Part shown: positions 32,350 through 40,117 of the stretch, piece after piece
How the letters are laid out: the number at the start of each line of letters is the position of its first letter
How positions within the stretch are numbered: position 1 is the first letter of the stretch
NCBI GenBank assembly: GCA_017886545.1
Contig: JAGHJS010000089.1
Location: 1-50,015 of the forward strand
Reading direction: 5' to 3'
DNA from: Clostridia bacterium
Lineage (GTDB): Bacteria; Bacillota; Clostridia; Christensenellales; Borkfalkiaceae
Length of the DNA stretch: 50,015 nucleotides
Notes under the pieces: generated by a model
Database searches by the model: none
The model's input: the letters and a program-made list of their open reading frames with translations, nothing else
Told to the model about the DNA's origin: nothing
Translations under genes and position numbers: made by a program

Positions 32350-34074
32350 TTATGCGATTTCAATGTTCCACAAGTTCTCGAAATATGTGATCGAACTCTG
32401 CGTCTGCTGCGTCAGAAAGTCGAGATAGTCGCCGCAATACTCATAAAAATACGGAATGTATTCTCCTGTCAGCAACTGCGACGGCGCCGTCGTCCCCTGC
32501 CCCGCCCACGCAGGACCCCGCACATACTGTACGAAATTCTGATCGATGATGCCCGCATGGTTGCGGATCGTGTTGTCTGTTATATCCGGCAGCCAGACCT
32601 CTTCTGTGGAATTGGAATCATACGCGGGGAAATCGTACCGCGCCGTGAGATACCACGCCTGCTCATCCACCGTATAATCGCCGCGCAGGCGGTTGGAAAT
32701 ATTGATATTTTCCAGCATCAGGTATTTGCCCGAATACGGCGGATTGAGCGTGAACTCTTCCCTGTTCGCAAGCGGGTACACCCAGGTTTCGTACTGTTCG
32801 CCGTTCCAGTCGATGGCGTCGCCTTCCTCCCAGTGCACACCTTTCACGCCATACAGGCAAAGTTCGTAATTTTCTTTGGAAGAATACTGCCAGTCAATAA
32901 ATTTCAAAAGCACTTCGGTATCCGTATCGCGGTGGTCGGGAATGATAAGCGCTTCGGAAGCTTTAATATCCTTTAGATTTCCGCGTACGATGCCTTCGCC
33001 GTTGTGTTCCGCTGCGTACGCCTGTCCTTCTTCGGTAATGTCGTCCGCGATGGGTGCGATCATGATATAGTCCAACTGCGGGTCGATGCTCTCCACCGTG
33101 CGCATGGAGGAAATGAGATATTCCACGTCGGGATAGGAAAGATATACGGCGGAAAGCCCCGAAGCGAACCAACCGATCCTGTCGGTGTCATCGACTTGCA
33201 GCGATTCGTTCTCCCATATCCCATCTTTGGACCATTTCCACATATAGTCGAGCATCATCTGCCCGCCTTCGGTGAAGTACCCCGGAACAACCGTCCCGTC
33301 CTCCTGAATGACATTTTCGCCGTAATAGCCGAGCAGCGTACCGGCGAATATCCGATTCAGATCCCACGGCTTTGCGGCAATGGGGTAACGCAGATTCGTA
33401 TATTCGTCCTGGATCGCATACATCAGGTCCTCGAACTGGGTAAAAGTCATGTTCTTGTACCCTTCGTTCAGAACGTTATAATCGTCCGGATCCAGCCCCG
33501 TTTCATCCTGCACGGCGCGCATCATGTCTGCGTTGACGATCATCGCGTAACCGCTGTCCGGCGTCACCGCGGGGATCATGCGCATCTGATAGTCCGCTTC
33601 GTCCATCGTCCCGATGGGAACGTAGGCAGACATCTCCACTTCATGCTGCGGATCGTTCATCCGGATGGCATTGAGGATGTTCGGATAGTCCTCTATATGA
33701 TCGGTAAGATCGATGACGATATCGCGCTCCGCCTTCGCATACGGCATGACGATCGCGCCGGAGTCTTCACCGATATACGAAATGACCGCGTCCAGATCCT
33801 GCGTATATACGCCCATGCCGGTGGAAACGCGCTGCTCCAATTCACTCTGCGAATAGATCGTGACCTGCAGATCGATCGAAATACCGGTGTCTTCATAGAA
33901 CTTTTCTTCGATCGCCTCTTTAACCACGTCGTCCTGCGTGCCGTCCGCCTGTCCGGACGAACGTTCACGGTATACGGTGATGACATATTCGCCGCCCGAG
34001 CCGCCTCCGCCGCCGCAGGCGCAGAACCCGAACAGCATCAGTGCAGCCAGAACAATTACTAAAATCTTTTTCAT
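32350..34074 (-). CDS. ABC sugar-binding lipoprotein (first of two near-identical copies)
   Basis: A 574-residue extracellular solute-binding lipoprotein. The signal peptide ends FCAC with a predicted lipidated Cys20 and a following GGGGSGG linker. The two-lobed binding domain shows the pattern of CUT1/Lpl-type proteins (YVITVYRER at the start, VRGPAWAGQG near the end). The ATG follows AGGGGG. It lies 14 bases after the second permease gene, the usual place for the binding protein of such importers. The nearly identical paralogue downstream implies a recent tandem duplication. A binding protein this large (family mode about 430-560) often recognises longer oligosaccharides. Confidence 0.93.
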   Translation of the reverse strand: MKKILVIVLAALMLFGFCACGGGGGSGGEYVITVYRERSSGQADGTQDDVVKEAIEEKFYEDTGISIDLQVTIYSQSELEQRVSTGMGVYTQDLDAVISYIGEDSGAIVMPYAKAERDIVIDLTDHIEDYPNILNAIRMNDPQHEVEMSAYVPIGTMDEADYQMRMIPAVTPDSGYAMIVNADMMRAVQDETGLDPDDYNVLNEGYKNMTFTQFEDLMYAIQDEYTNLRYPIAAKPWDLNRIFAGTLLGYYGENVIQEDGTVVPGYFTEGGQMMLDYMWKWSKDGIWENESLQVDDTDRIGWFASGLSAVYLSYPDVEYLISSMRTVESIDPQLDYIMIAPIADDITEEGQAYAAEHNGEGIVRGNLKDIKASEALIIPDHRDTDTEVLLKFIDWQYSSKENYELCLYGVKGVHWEEGDAIDWNGEQYETWVYPLANREEFTLNPPYSGKYLMLENINISNRLRGDYTVDEQAWYLTARYDFPAYDSNSTEEVWLPDITDNTIRNHAGIIDQNFVQYVRGPAWAGQGTTAPSQLLTGEYIPYFYEYCGDYLDFLTQQTQSSITYFENLWNIEIA

Positions 34075-34088
34075 AGCGTGCCCCCTGT

Positions 34089-34964
34089 TTATTCTTTGAC
34101 GCCGCCCATCGTGATGCCCGTAATGAAATACTTCTGCAAAAACGGATACAGGCAGATGATGGGAAGGGTCGAAACGACGACTGCCGCCATTTCACCGCTT
34201 TCGGAAGGAATAATGCGCCCCGTCGTATTGTTTGCCGCAAGGTTTGCCATCAGATCGCTCATCTTATTCACGACCAGCTGCAGCGTATAATTCCCCTCCG
34301 ATTCGAGGTAAAGCAACGGGCCTGTGTAGCTGTTCCACTGCGATACAGCCACAAAGAGGCAGATCGTAGCGATAATGGGCTTGGACAGCGGCACAAAAAT
34401 ACGGGTGAGGATCGTAAACTGCCCGGCACCGTCGATCTCTGCCGCCTCTGAAAGCGAATTGCTGATGGTGACGAGGTAGTTACGGATGAGGAACGTGTAC
34501 CACGCGGCGATCAGCCCGGGGATGATGATCGACCAGAGCGAATCGCGGAAAAACGTAGTCACGATCAGATAGTTCGGCACCAGCCCGCCGCTGAACAGCA
34601 TGGTGATGACCAGATACAGATTGAAGAACTTTTTCCCCTTGAGTTTGGGGTGACGCAGCGCGTATGCGTATAAAAAACATACCGACGTCGTCAGAACGAC
34701 GCTCACCGCCGTGACCCAAATGGTATTCCAGTACGCCTGCAAAAAGGGCAGGTCCGACGAAAAGATAAATTCGTAGGCGTATACAGAAAATTCGGCAGGG
34801 ATCAGGTTGTAACCGTTCACCAAGAGAGAGGTCTCCGAAGTAAACGACGAACCGATCACCAAAAGATACGGATAAATAAACATGACGGAGAACAGGCACA
34901 TGAGGATGATGTTGATAACATTGAACACCCTGCGCCCTACCGTTTTGTTTTTGACCATAGCCAT
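34089..34964 (-). CDS. ABC sugar permease, LplC-like
   Basis: A 291-residue inner-membrane permease with about six transmembrane helices. The cytoplasmic EAA loop that docks on the ATPase is EAAEIDGAGQFTILTRIFVP (about residues 177-196). LVNGYNLIPAEFSVYAYEFIF and the C-terminal FITGITMGGVKE are typical of the LplC/YtcP group of CUT1 importers. It pairs with the permease encoded ten bases upstream to form the channel. No ATPase gene is in the window, so the transporter probably borrows a shared ATPase of the MsmK/MsiK kind. The ATG at 34962-34964 follows GAGGTG. Confidence 0.93.
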   Translation of the reverse strand: MAMVKNKTVGRRVFNVINIILMCLFSVMFIYPYLLVIGSSFTSETSLLVNGYNLIPAEFSVYAYEFIFSSDLPFLQAYWNTIWVTAVSVVLTTSVCFLYAYALRHPKLKGKKFFNLYLVITMLFSGGLVPNYLIVTTFFRDSLWSIIIPGLIAAWYTFLIRNYLVTISNSLSEAAEIDGAGQFTILTRIFVPLSKPIIATICLFVAVSQWNSYTGPLLYLESEGNYTLQLVVNKMSDLMANLAANNTTGRIIPSESGEMAAVVVSTLPIICLYPFLQKYFITGITMGGVKE

Positions 34965-34973
34965 TCCGTCACC

Positions 34974-36050
34974 TCACCAAAGCGGATTCGCGTCCAGTTT
35001 TTTGACGAGCCAGTTCGCGCCTACCATCAGGATCAGCCCGACAATGCTTTGCAGGAAGGTGACGACCGTTACCTGCCCGTAGTTCCGGAACCCGCCGAGC
35101 ATAGTGCTGTACGCCCAGGTCCCCAATACATTTGTCGTTTCCCCAAGCAGGTCGCTGTTCCCCGTGATCGTATAGATCTTTTCAAAATCGTCGCGGACGA
35201 TGTTCGCGACCGTAAGCGTGAATGTGATACCGATGACAGGCATGATACCCGGAATCGTTACGTGCCACGTCTGTTTCCACCGCCCGGCACCATCCATTTC
35301 TGCCGCTTCATACAGCGTGGGATCGATGCCGCTGATCCCTGCAAGGAAGGTGATCGTACCCCAACCTGTCGTCTTCCAGATCCCGACAAACGTCAGGATC
35401 CACGGCCACCACTTCGGTTCGCTGTACCAACTCACGCGTACCCCGAACAGATCTTCAAGCACATTGTTGATAATGCCCATATCCCTGCTGAAAAAGCTGT
35501 AAACGATCGTTGCAACGATTGCCCAGCCGAGAAAATACGGCAAGTATGAAATGGTTTGCACCGCTTTTTTGAAAGTCTTGTTGCCGAGTTCGTTGATGAG
35601 GAGCGCCAGCACTATGGACGACGGGAACGCAAAGATCAGCCCCAACAGCCCGAGCCAAAGCGTATTACGCAACAGCTCCCAGAACCCATAGGTCGCAAAG
35701 ACTGTTTTGAAGTGATACCAGATATCCCCGTTCACGCCCCATGGACTCTCCCACAGACCGTACTTCGGGATATAATCGCGGAACGCGAGCGTGATGCCGT
35801 ACATCGGAACGTATGTAAAGATCAGCAGGATCACGAACCCGGGCAACAGGCACAGATAGAGCGACCAGTAGCTTTTCAGGTACGTGCCGGCCTTACGGAG
35901 TTTTACGCCGCGCGGCTTCGGAGCAGCTGCCGCCACGGCCGCAGCGCCTCCTTCCTCCGTCCCGGTTGCTGTATCCGTTTTGTCCGGAACTGCATTGCCG
36001 TGCAGCTCTTCGGGCTCAAACGTTTCTTCCTTCCTCATCATTTTTTTCAT
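34974..36050 (-). CDS. ABC sugar permease, LplB-like
   Basis: A 358-residue permease. A cytoplasmic leader of about 60 residues rich in Glu, Thr and Ala precedes the first helix (SYWSLYLCLLPGFVILLIFTY), and about six helices follow. The EAA loop reads YEAAEMDGAGRWKQTWHVTIP. VPMYGITLAFRDYIPKYG and the C-terminal VGANWLVKKLDANPLW are hallmarks of the LplB/YteP group. The long acidic N-terminal extension is unusual for the family. The ATG at 36048-36050 follows GGGAGG; the frame is open further upstream, but that part runs through a hairpin. It is the first permease of the import operon and follows the large lipoprotein gene after 92 bases. Confidence 0.92.
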   Translation of the reverse strand: MKKMMRKEETFEPEELHGNAVPDKTDTATGTEEGGAAAVAAAAPKPRGVKLRKAGTYLKSYWSLYLCLLPGFVILLIFTYVPMYGITLAFRDYIPKYGLWESPWGVNGDIWYHFKTVFATYGFWELLRNTLWLGLLGLIFAFPSSIVLALLINELGNKTFKKAVQTISYLPYFLGWAIVATIVYSFFSRDMGIINNVLEDLFGVRVSWYSEPKWWPWILTFVGIWKTTGWGTITFLAGISGIDPTLYEAAEMDGAGRWKQTWHVTIPGIMPVIGITFTLTVANIVRDDFEKIYTITGNSDLLGETTNVLGTWAYSTMLGGFRNYGQVTVVTFLQSIVGLILMVGANWLVKKLDANPLW

Positions 36051-36078
36051 ATAGTTTTCTTTCCTCCCGTCATAGTTC

Positions 36079-36106
36079 AGGCAGACCCCGCGAGCGGGGT
36101 CTGCCT
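36079..36106 (-). other. Strong intercistronic stem-loop before the permease genes
   Basis: A perfect 13-bp inverted repeat (AGGCAGACCCCGC at 36079-36091, GCGGGGTCTGCCT at 36094-36106) with a minimal loop lies between the large lipoprotein gene and the permease genes. Leftward it is followed by GAACTATG, not a U-run. It is probably an mRNA-stabilising or processing element that separates high expression of the lipoprotein from lower expression of the permeases. Confidence 0.65.
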
Positions 36107-36142
36107 GCCCCATTGACCGATTCTTTTACGGCATGTTTTATG

Positions 36143-39100
36143 TTATGCGACCGTCGCGGTCTCCGCCTTCACGGAGAGCACCGTCAGCGTGCCGCTGCCG
36201 AGCATCTGCACACCGATGCCGCCGTCCGTCAGCCCTGCATTACCGCCGACCAGCCAAGGATAAACGTTGATAGCCGCCGCATAGCCTTGGTTGCCGGTAG
36301 AATACGAGTAATCATACATCACGCCATCGATCCCCGCAAAATCACTGTTGCAGCCCGTAGAACCGGTACGATAGATGTACACATTTTCCCAATTCGAGCC
36401 GTCCGTGCTGAACTTCAGTGCGATATTGATCGCTTTGACATTGTCATTATCATCCAACACATAGCTGACTGCAATGTTAAGGTAGAACGGATCCGTACCG
36501 AGGAAAGCATCCAGATAATTGGTGTTATCGCCGCTTCCGCCCGTCGTACCGGCTTGTTCTTTTATCCAGCCGATGGTCGTTCCTCCGGCCTTGATCGTCG
36601 CATAGCCTTTTCCGTAACTGGAATCGCCGATTACGAGGTCAATGCCGTCGTCGCCCGTACCGAGCAAACGGATCTGCGCATTTACGTTCGTGCCGTCCGC
36701 CCATGCTTCGGAGAACTGCAGCTTCAGCGTAACCGACTGCAAGGTATTATCCGAGAGCGAACGGGTCGTGCCTGTAAGCATCGTGTAACCTTCATCCGCA
36801 GAAGTGACCTGCGCCACAGGAGTAGCTTCATCAGTATCGTCAACAACCCCCGAACCGCCCGCAGGCAATGTGGGATACGCCGCCGTAGCCGCCGTGCAAC
36901 CGTCAGGCAGATCTTCTTCCGTAACGGAGGTACCGTCCACGCGCAGCGCCGCGATGGTCATATTATTTTCAGTACCGCCGAAGCCGCTGTTCGTGCTGAC
37001 CTGCAGGTTACCGCTGTACAGCGAATGATCATAGGTACCCGTGATACCGTTAGCGCCCGTCTTGGGGATCATGATACCGCCGCTGTAACCCGCCGTCGTA
37101 CCGAGCACGCCCATAGCAGAATCATCCGTCGTAGCGCGCAGCTCTACATCGTTGACCCACAGCTGTACGAGGATATAATCCGCATCCTGATAGGTCACGT
37201 CGGTAAGCTGGTACTCGAATTTTACAAACGTATTATCAGCCTTGTACGCATCCCAACCCGTCCAGGATTCAAAGAAACCGTAGCGCCAACCGTTCCAGCC
37301 GCCGACGCGAAGCTGAATGTACCCGTCCGTAATGCCGAGGATAATGCCGTCCGGCCAGTCGTAATTCGTGGAGGCGCCACCCGCAAGCTGCATCATGATG
37401 TTCCAGCCGTCCGCCGAAATGTACGCATTGAGCCACATCGAAACTTTCTGACGGAACACTTCTTCACCCGTATAGCGCCAGTTGCTGTTGTTACGGATAT
37501 TCACCGCCTCTGTAAGCACGTTGCCCTCAGCGGCATGCGCAACGGTGAGCGTAACGGCTTCTTCCGCGCGATTGCCCGTGCTGTCCTCCGCATAATAGGT
37601 GAGCGTGTAGGTGCCCGCCGCCTGCGGCACAAAGGTCGTCAGCTGCCCGTTAGCAAAATAGTTCGCATACGATTCGGGGCCGCTGATCGCCAACCCGAGC
37701 GTAATGCCGTTCGGATCGGTCGCATCGCTGACGGACACATCGGGCAACGTAACTGCCTGCCCCACCGTACCCGTAAGGGCATCCGTGGAAAGATCGATCA
37801 CAGGGTCGTCGCTGTCGGCAAATTCAAGCACGCGTACCGTATATTCGACCCAGTTGATATTTTGCGCCTCGTCTGCCGCTTCGTACGATACATAATAGGT
37901 GCCCGCTTCCGTGAAGGTATAACTCTTCGCCGTGGAGAGGTCGGTGATTTCCGCGACCTGCTTCCTTTCCGCATCGTAGATGTGCACGAGCACGGAGGGA
38001 GCCGTTGCGCCGTCGGCAGCCGTCGCCGACGGGAGCGTAAACGCTTCGTTGATGACCGCGATGGTCTCGGGCACTTCGGAAACGGTAATGACGGGCGGCG
38101 TTGTGTCTGCAAATTCCGTTTCACCCTCTTCATACGCATAAATGCCGCGGATGTGCATTGCGTCATCGTTCCAGACGCCTGCTTCCGTATAGTTGCCGGA
38201 GAATGCGCCGAAGTTCAGGTATCCATACGGGTTGTTCCAGATGACCTCGAACTGGCTGGCGACCAATTCGCCCGTGCCGCTGTTGCTCGTCGATTCGCCG
38301 CAGATGATCTCGGCAGCCATCGTGGGCTCCTCGGTCGGAAGCGTATCGAACCATACGTTGAACACGATGCGCGCGCCTTCCGTATCGTAGGCTTCGTCCG
38401 TCGCACGTTCTTCGCCGACATAGCGCAGTACCTGCATGTACATGACATGAACATTCCCGTCCCTGTACGTTGCCGAATTGTATGCATTGCCGCCTGCCTG
38501 ATTGCCGCTGCCGTCCAGGAAAACCTGCGTAGCGATCGTCGAGAAGCGCAGCACCACGCGCGGCGCGCCGGCGCTTTCATTCCCGTCGGGGATCAGACTG
38601 TTATAGTTCCTCGAAGAAACATAGTTGATATAGAAGTATTCTTCCGGAGCATCTGTCATCGGATCGATCGTGAACACAGTCGAAACGTACTCGCCCTCTT
38701 GGAACTTATACCCTGCCAACGTAGCGGTGGAATTGTCGCCGTCCTGCGCGGTCGTAGACGTTTTGCCGACGACCAGTTCGCCGCGGGAATTGAACGTAAC
38801 GTCATTGCCGATCACGATCGAACCCGTGCTGAGCAGGTTGCCCGCATAGCGCTCTGCCGTATCCGAAACGGCAACGGAGATGCTCTTGCTTTCCGCCGCA
38901 TTGCCCGCCGTATCCGACGCCGTATAGGTCACCGTATAGTTGCCCGCGGGCAGATAGAAGCGCACGCCCTGCGTAGCATACGACGTAACGTTGTTCGATG
39001 CCGTGCCATCCGTCTCCGAAACCGTAACGCGCAGCGCCGTCGCCGTGATGTCTGCATCCGTAGGCGCATCTGTAACGGTCGCCGTCGGGAGCAGAACGCC

Positions 39101-39571
39101 CTGTGCGGACGTCGTAGTGATCGCATCCGACGAGGAGAGCGTAATGACGGGAGCCTCGGTATCCGCCTGCACGGCGATCTTGAACTCTTCCGTATCGGAA
39201 AGCCCCGTGCCCGGATCCTGTGCTCTGTAGATCACCTGGCATTCCGTTACATCGGCGGGAACGGTGAACGAACGGGTCGTCGTCGCCGCCTGTTCCGTCA
39301 TCGCCGTACCGGAGTTTCCGTTGCTCCTTGTTGTCGTCACTCTTACCCCGACCGTGATCGCCGAGCCGTCGGCAGCGTTCGTAGACGTAGCCGTCGGCAG
39401 GTTGATGGTCTGTCCTACATAGGCGGTATCAGGTATTTCGTATTCGGTTCCCATCGTGATGACGGGTGCGTCGCTGCCCGTCTCCTCGGGATCGCCGCAG
39501 CCTGCCAATACCGCAAAAGCCATTGCCAGCACCAGTAGAATTGAAACAATTTTTAATAATCGTTTCTGCAT
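36143..39571 (-). CDS. Large Ig-like / glycan-binding-like lipoprotein heading the import operon
   Basis: A 1142-residue lipoprotein (signal peptide ending LAGC; Cys25). It is built from alternating modules. Short Ig-like domains (about 35-130, 140-235, 515-610, 615-715) contain lines such as PVITLSSSDAIT and GTYTLTYYAEDSTGNRAEE, a pattern of surface Ig-like repeats. Long beta-rich segments (about 240-510, 730-900, 940-1142) contain many Trp, Tyr, Asn and Gly and resemble LamG/concanavalin-type sandwiches. No catalytic motif was seen. As first gene of the transport operon, it probably binds polysaccharide at the surface and hands it to the hydrolases, a Gram-positive counterpart to the surface glycan-binding proteins of Bacteroides. 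GGAGGGG precedes the ATG. A leader of about 370 bases separates it from the best promoter candidate. Confidence 0.85.
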   Translation of the reverse strand: MQKRLLKIVSILLVLAMAFAVLAGCGDPEETGSDAPVITMGTEYEIPDTAYVGQTINLPTATSTNAADGSAITVGVRVTTTRSNGNSGTAMTEQAATTTRSFTVPADVTECQVIYRAQDPGTGLSDTEEFKIAVQADTEAPVITLSSSDAITTTSAQGVLLPTATVTDAPTDADITATALRVTVSETDGTASNNVTSYATQGVRFYLPAGNYTVTYTASDTAGNAAESKSISVAVSDTAERYAGNLLSTGSIVIGNDVTFNSRGELVVGKTSTTAQDGDNSTATLAGYKFQEGEYVSTVFTIDPMTDAPEEYFYINYVSSRNYNSLIPDGNESAGAPRVVLRFSTIATQVFLDGSGNQAGGNAYNSATYRDGNVHVMYMQVLRYVGEERATDEAYDTEGARIVFNVWFDTLPTEEPTMAAEIICGESTSNSGTGELVASQFEVIWNNPYGYLNFGAFSGNYTEAGVWNDDAMHIRGIYAYEEGETEFADTTPPVITVSEVPETIAVINEAFTLPSATAADGATAPSVLVHIYDAERKQVAEITDLSTAKSYTFTEAGTYYVSYEAADEAQNINWVEYTVRVLEFADSDDPVIDLSTDALTGTVGQAVTLPDVSVSDATDPNGITLGLAISGPESYANYFANGQLTTFVPQAAGTYTLTYYAEDSTGNRAEEAVTLTVAHAAEGNVLTEAVNIRNNSNWRYTGEEVFRQKVSMWLNAYISADGWNIMMQLAGGASTNYDWPDGIILGITDGYIQLRVGGWNGWRYGFFESWTGWDAYKADNTFVKFEYQLTDVTYQDADYILVQLWVNDVELRATTDDSAMGVLGTTAGYSGGIMIPKTGANGITGTYDHSLYSGNLQVSTNSGFGGTENNMTIAALRVDGTSVTEEDLPDGCTAATAAYPTLPAGGSGVVDDTDEATPVAQVTSADEGYTMLTGTTRSLSDNTLQSVTLKLQFSEAWADGTNVNAQIRLLGTGDDGIDLVIGDSSYGKGYATIKAGGTTIGWIKEQAGTTGGSGDNTNYLDAFLGTDPFYLNIAVSYVLDDNDNVKAINIALKFSTDGSNWENVYIYRTGSTGCNSDFAGIDGVMYDYSYSTGNQGYAAAINVYPWLVGGNAGLTDGGIGVQMLGSGTLTVLSVKAETATVA

Positions 39572-40117
39572 TTTATCCCCTCCGTTTTTTATTCATTCCA
39601 TTTATAAAACAAACCCGAGCACTCTCCATTACGGCGGTTGCTTTATAAATGCAACTTCCATGCTATGTGTTCCGCCGTTCCGGCATAGAAAAGAAAGAGC
39701 CTCTTCCTTTTTTGCCTATGAGCGGGGAAACTGTTCGTTCTTATGTGCGAAACACGGGCAGATTTTTTAAAAATTTTATCATCTTCCCTGCCCGACAGAA
39801 GCATCTGCGGTATCGCCGTTTATTGGCGCATCCGATGCTTGTTTCGGAAAATTCCGCTCTTTAATGCCGCCGCACCCTCTTTTTCCGCTTTTATCCTTTC
39901 GCTACCCTGAAACAATCCGACATTTTCTGCAATTTGTTCACGCATAGATTGTAGCATAGCATTTTTCGAATTTCTTGCTCATGATTATCAACTTATTGCG
40001 GAATATTATCATATCTCCCTTCCGCTCTTGAAATTTTAATTTTTTGGAATTACACTAATTCCGTTCTTGATACATATACTGCTTTTTGCACAACGGACCG
40101 AACACGGGAATTTCTCT
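39572..40117. promoter_or_regulatory. Divergent control region between import operon and AraC-hydrolase operon
   Basis: This 546-base A+T-rich region has no credible gene. Leftward, an extended -10 (TGC then TACAAT, 39948-39956) is the best promoter candidate and would give a leader of about 370 bases. That leader contains two stems: AAGCATC/GATGCTT (39799-39805, 39834-39840) and CGGGCAG/CTGCCCG (39755-39761, 39788-39794). A dyad GTTGC-N9-GCAAC lies at 39637-39655. Rightward, TATACT at 40075-40080 is 38 bases before the AraC-hydrolase ATG, but its -35 is poor, as expected for an activator-dependent promoter. AraC-type binding sites probably lie here, but no clear pair of repeats was identified. 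Confidence 0.55.

Noticed and set aside
35966-39538. A 1190-codon open frame antisense to the large lipoprotein gene
   Set aside because: It has no ribosome site, reads as Arg/His/Ile-rich sequence without domains, and lies wholly over a gene with clear lipobox and Ig-like modules. It is a by-product of G+C-rich third positions.
39649-39864. A 71-codon open frame in the divergent control region
   Set aside because: There is no ribosome site and no recognisable domain, and it lies across the predicted leader stems.
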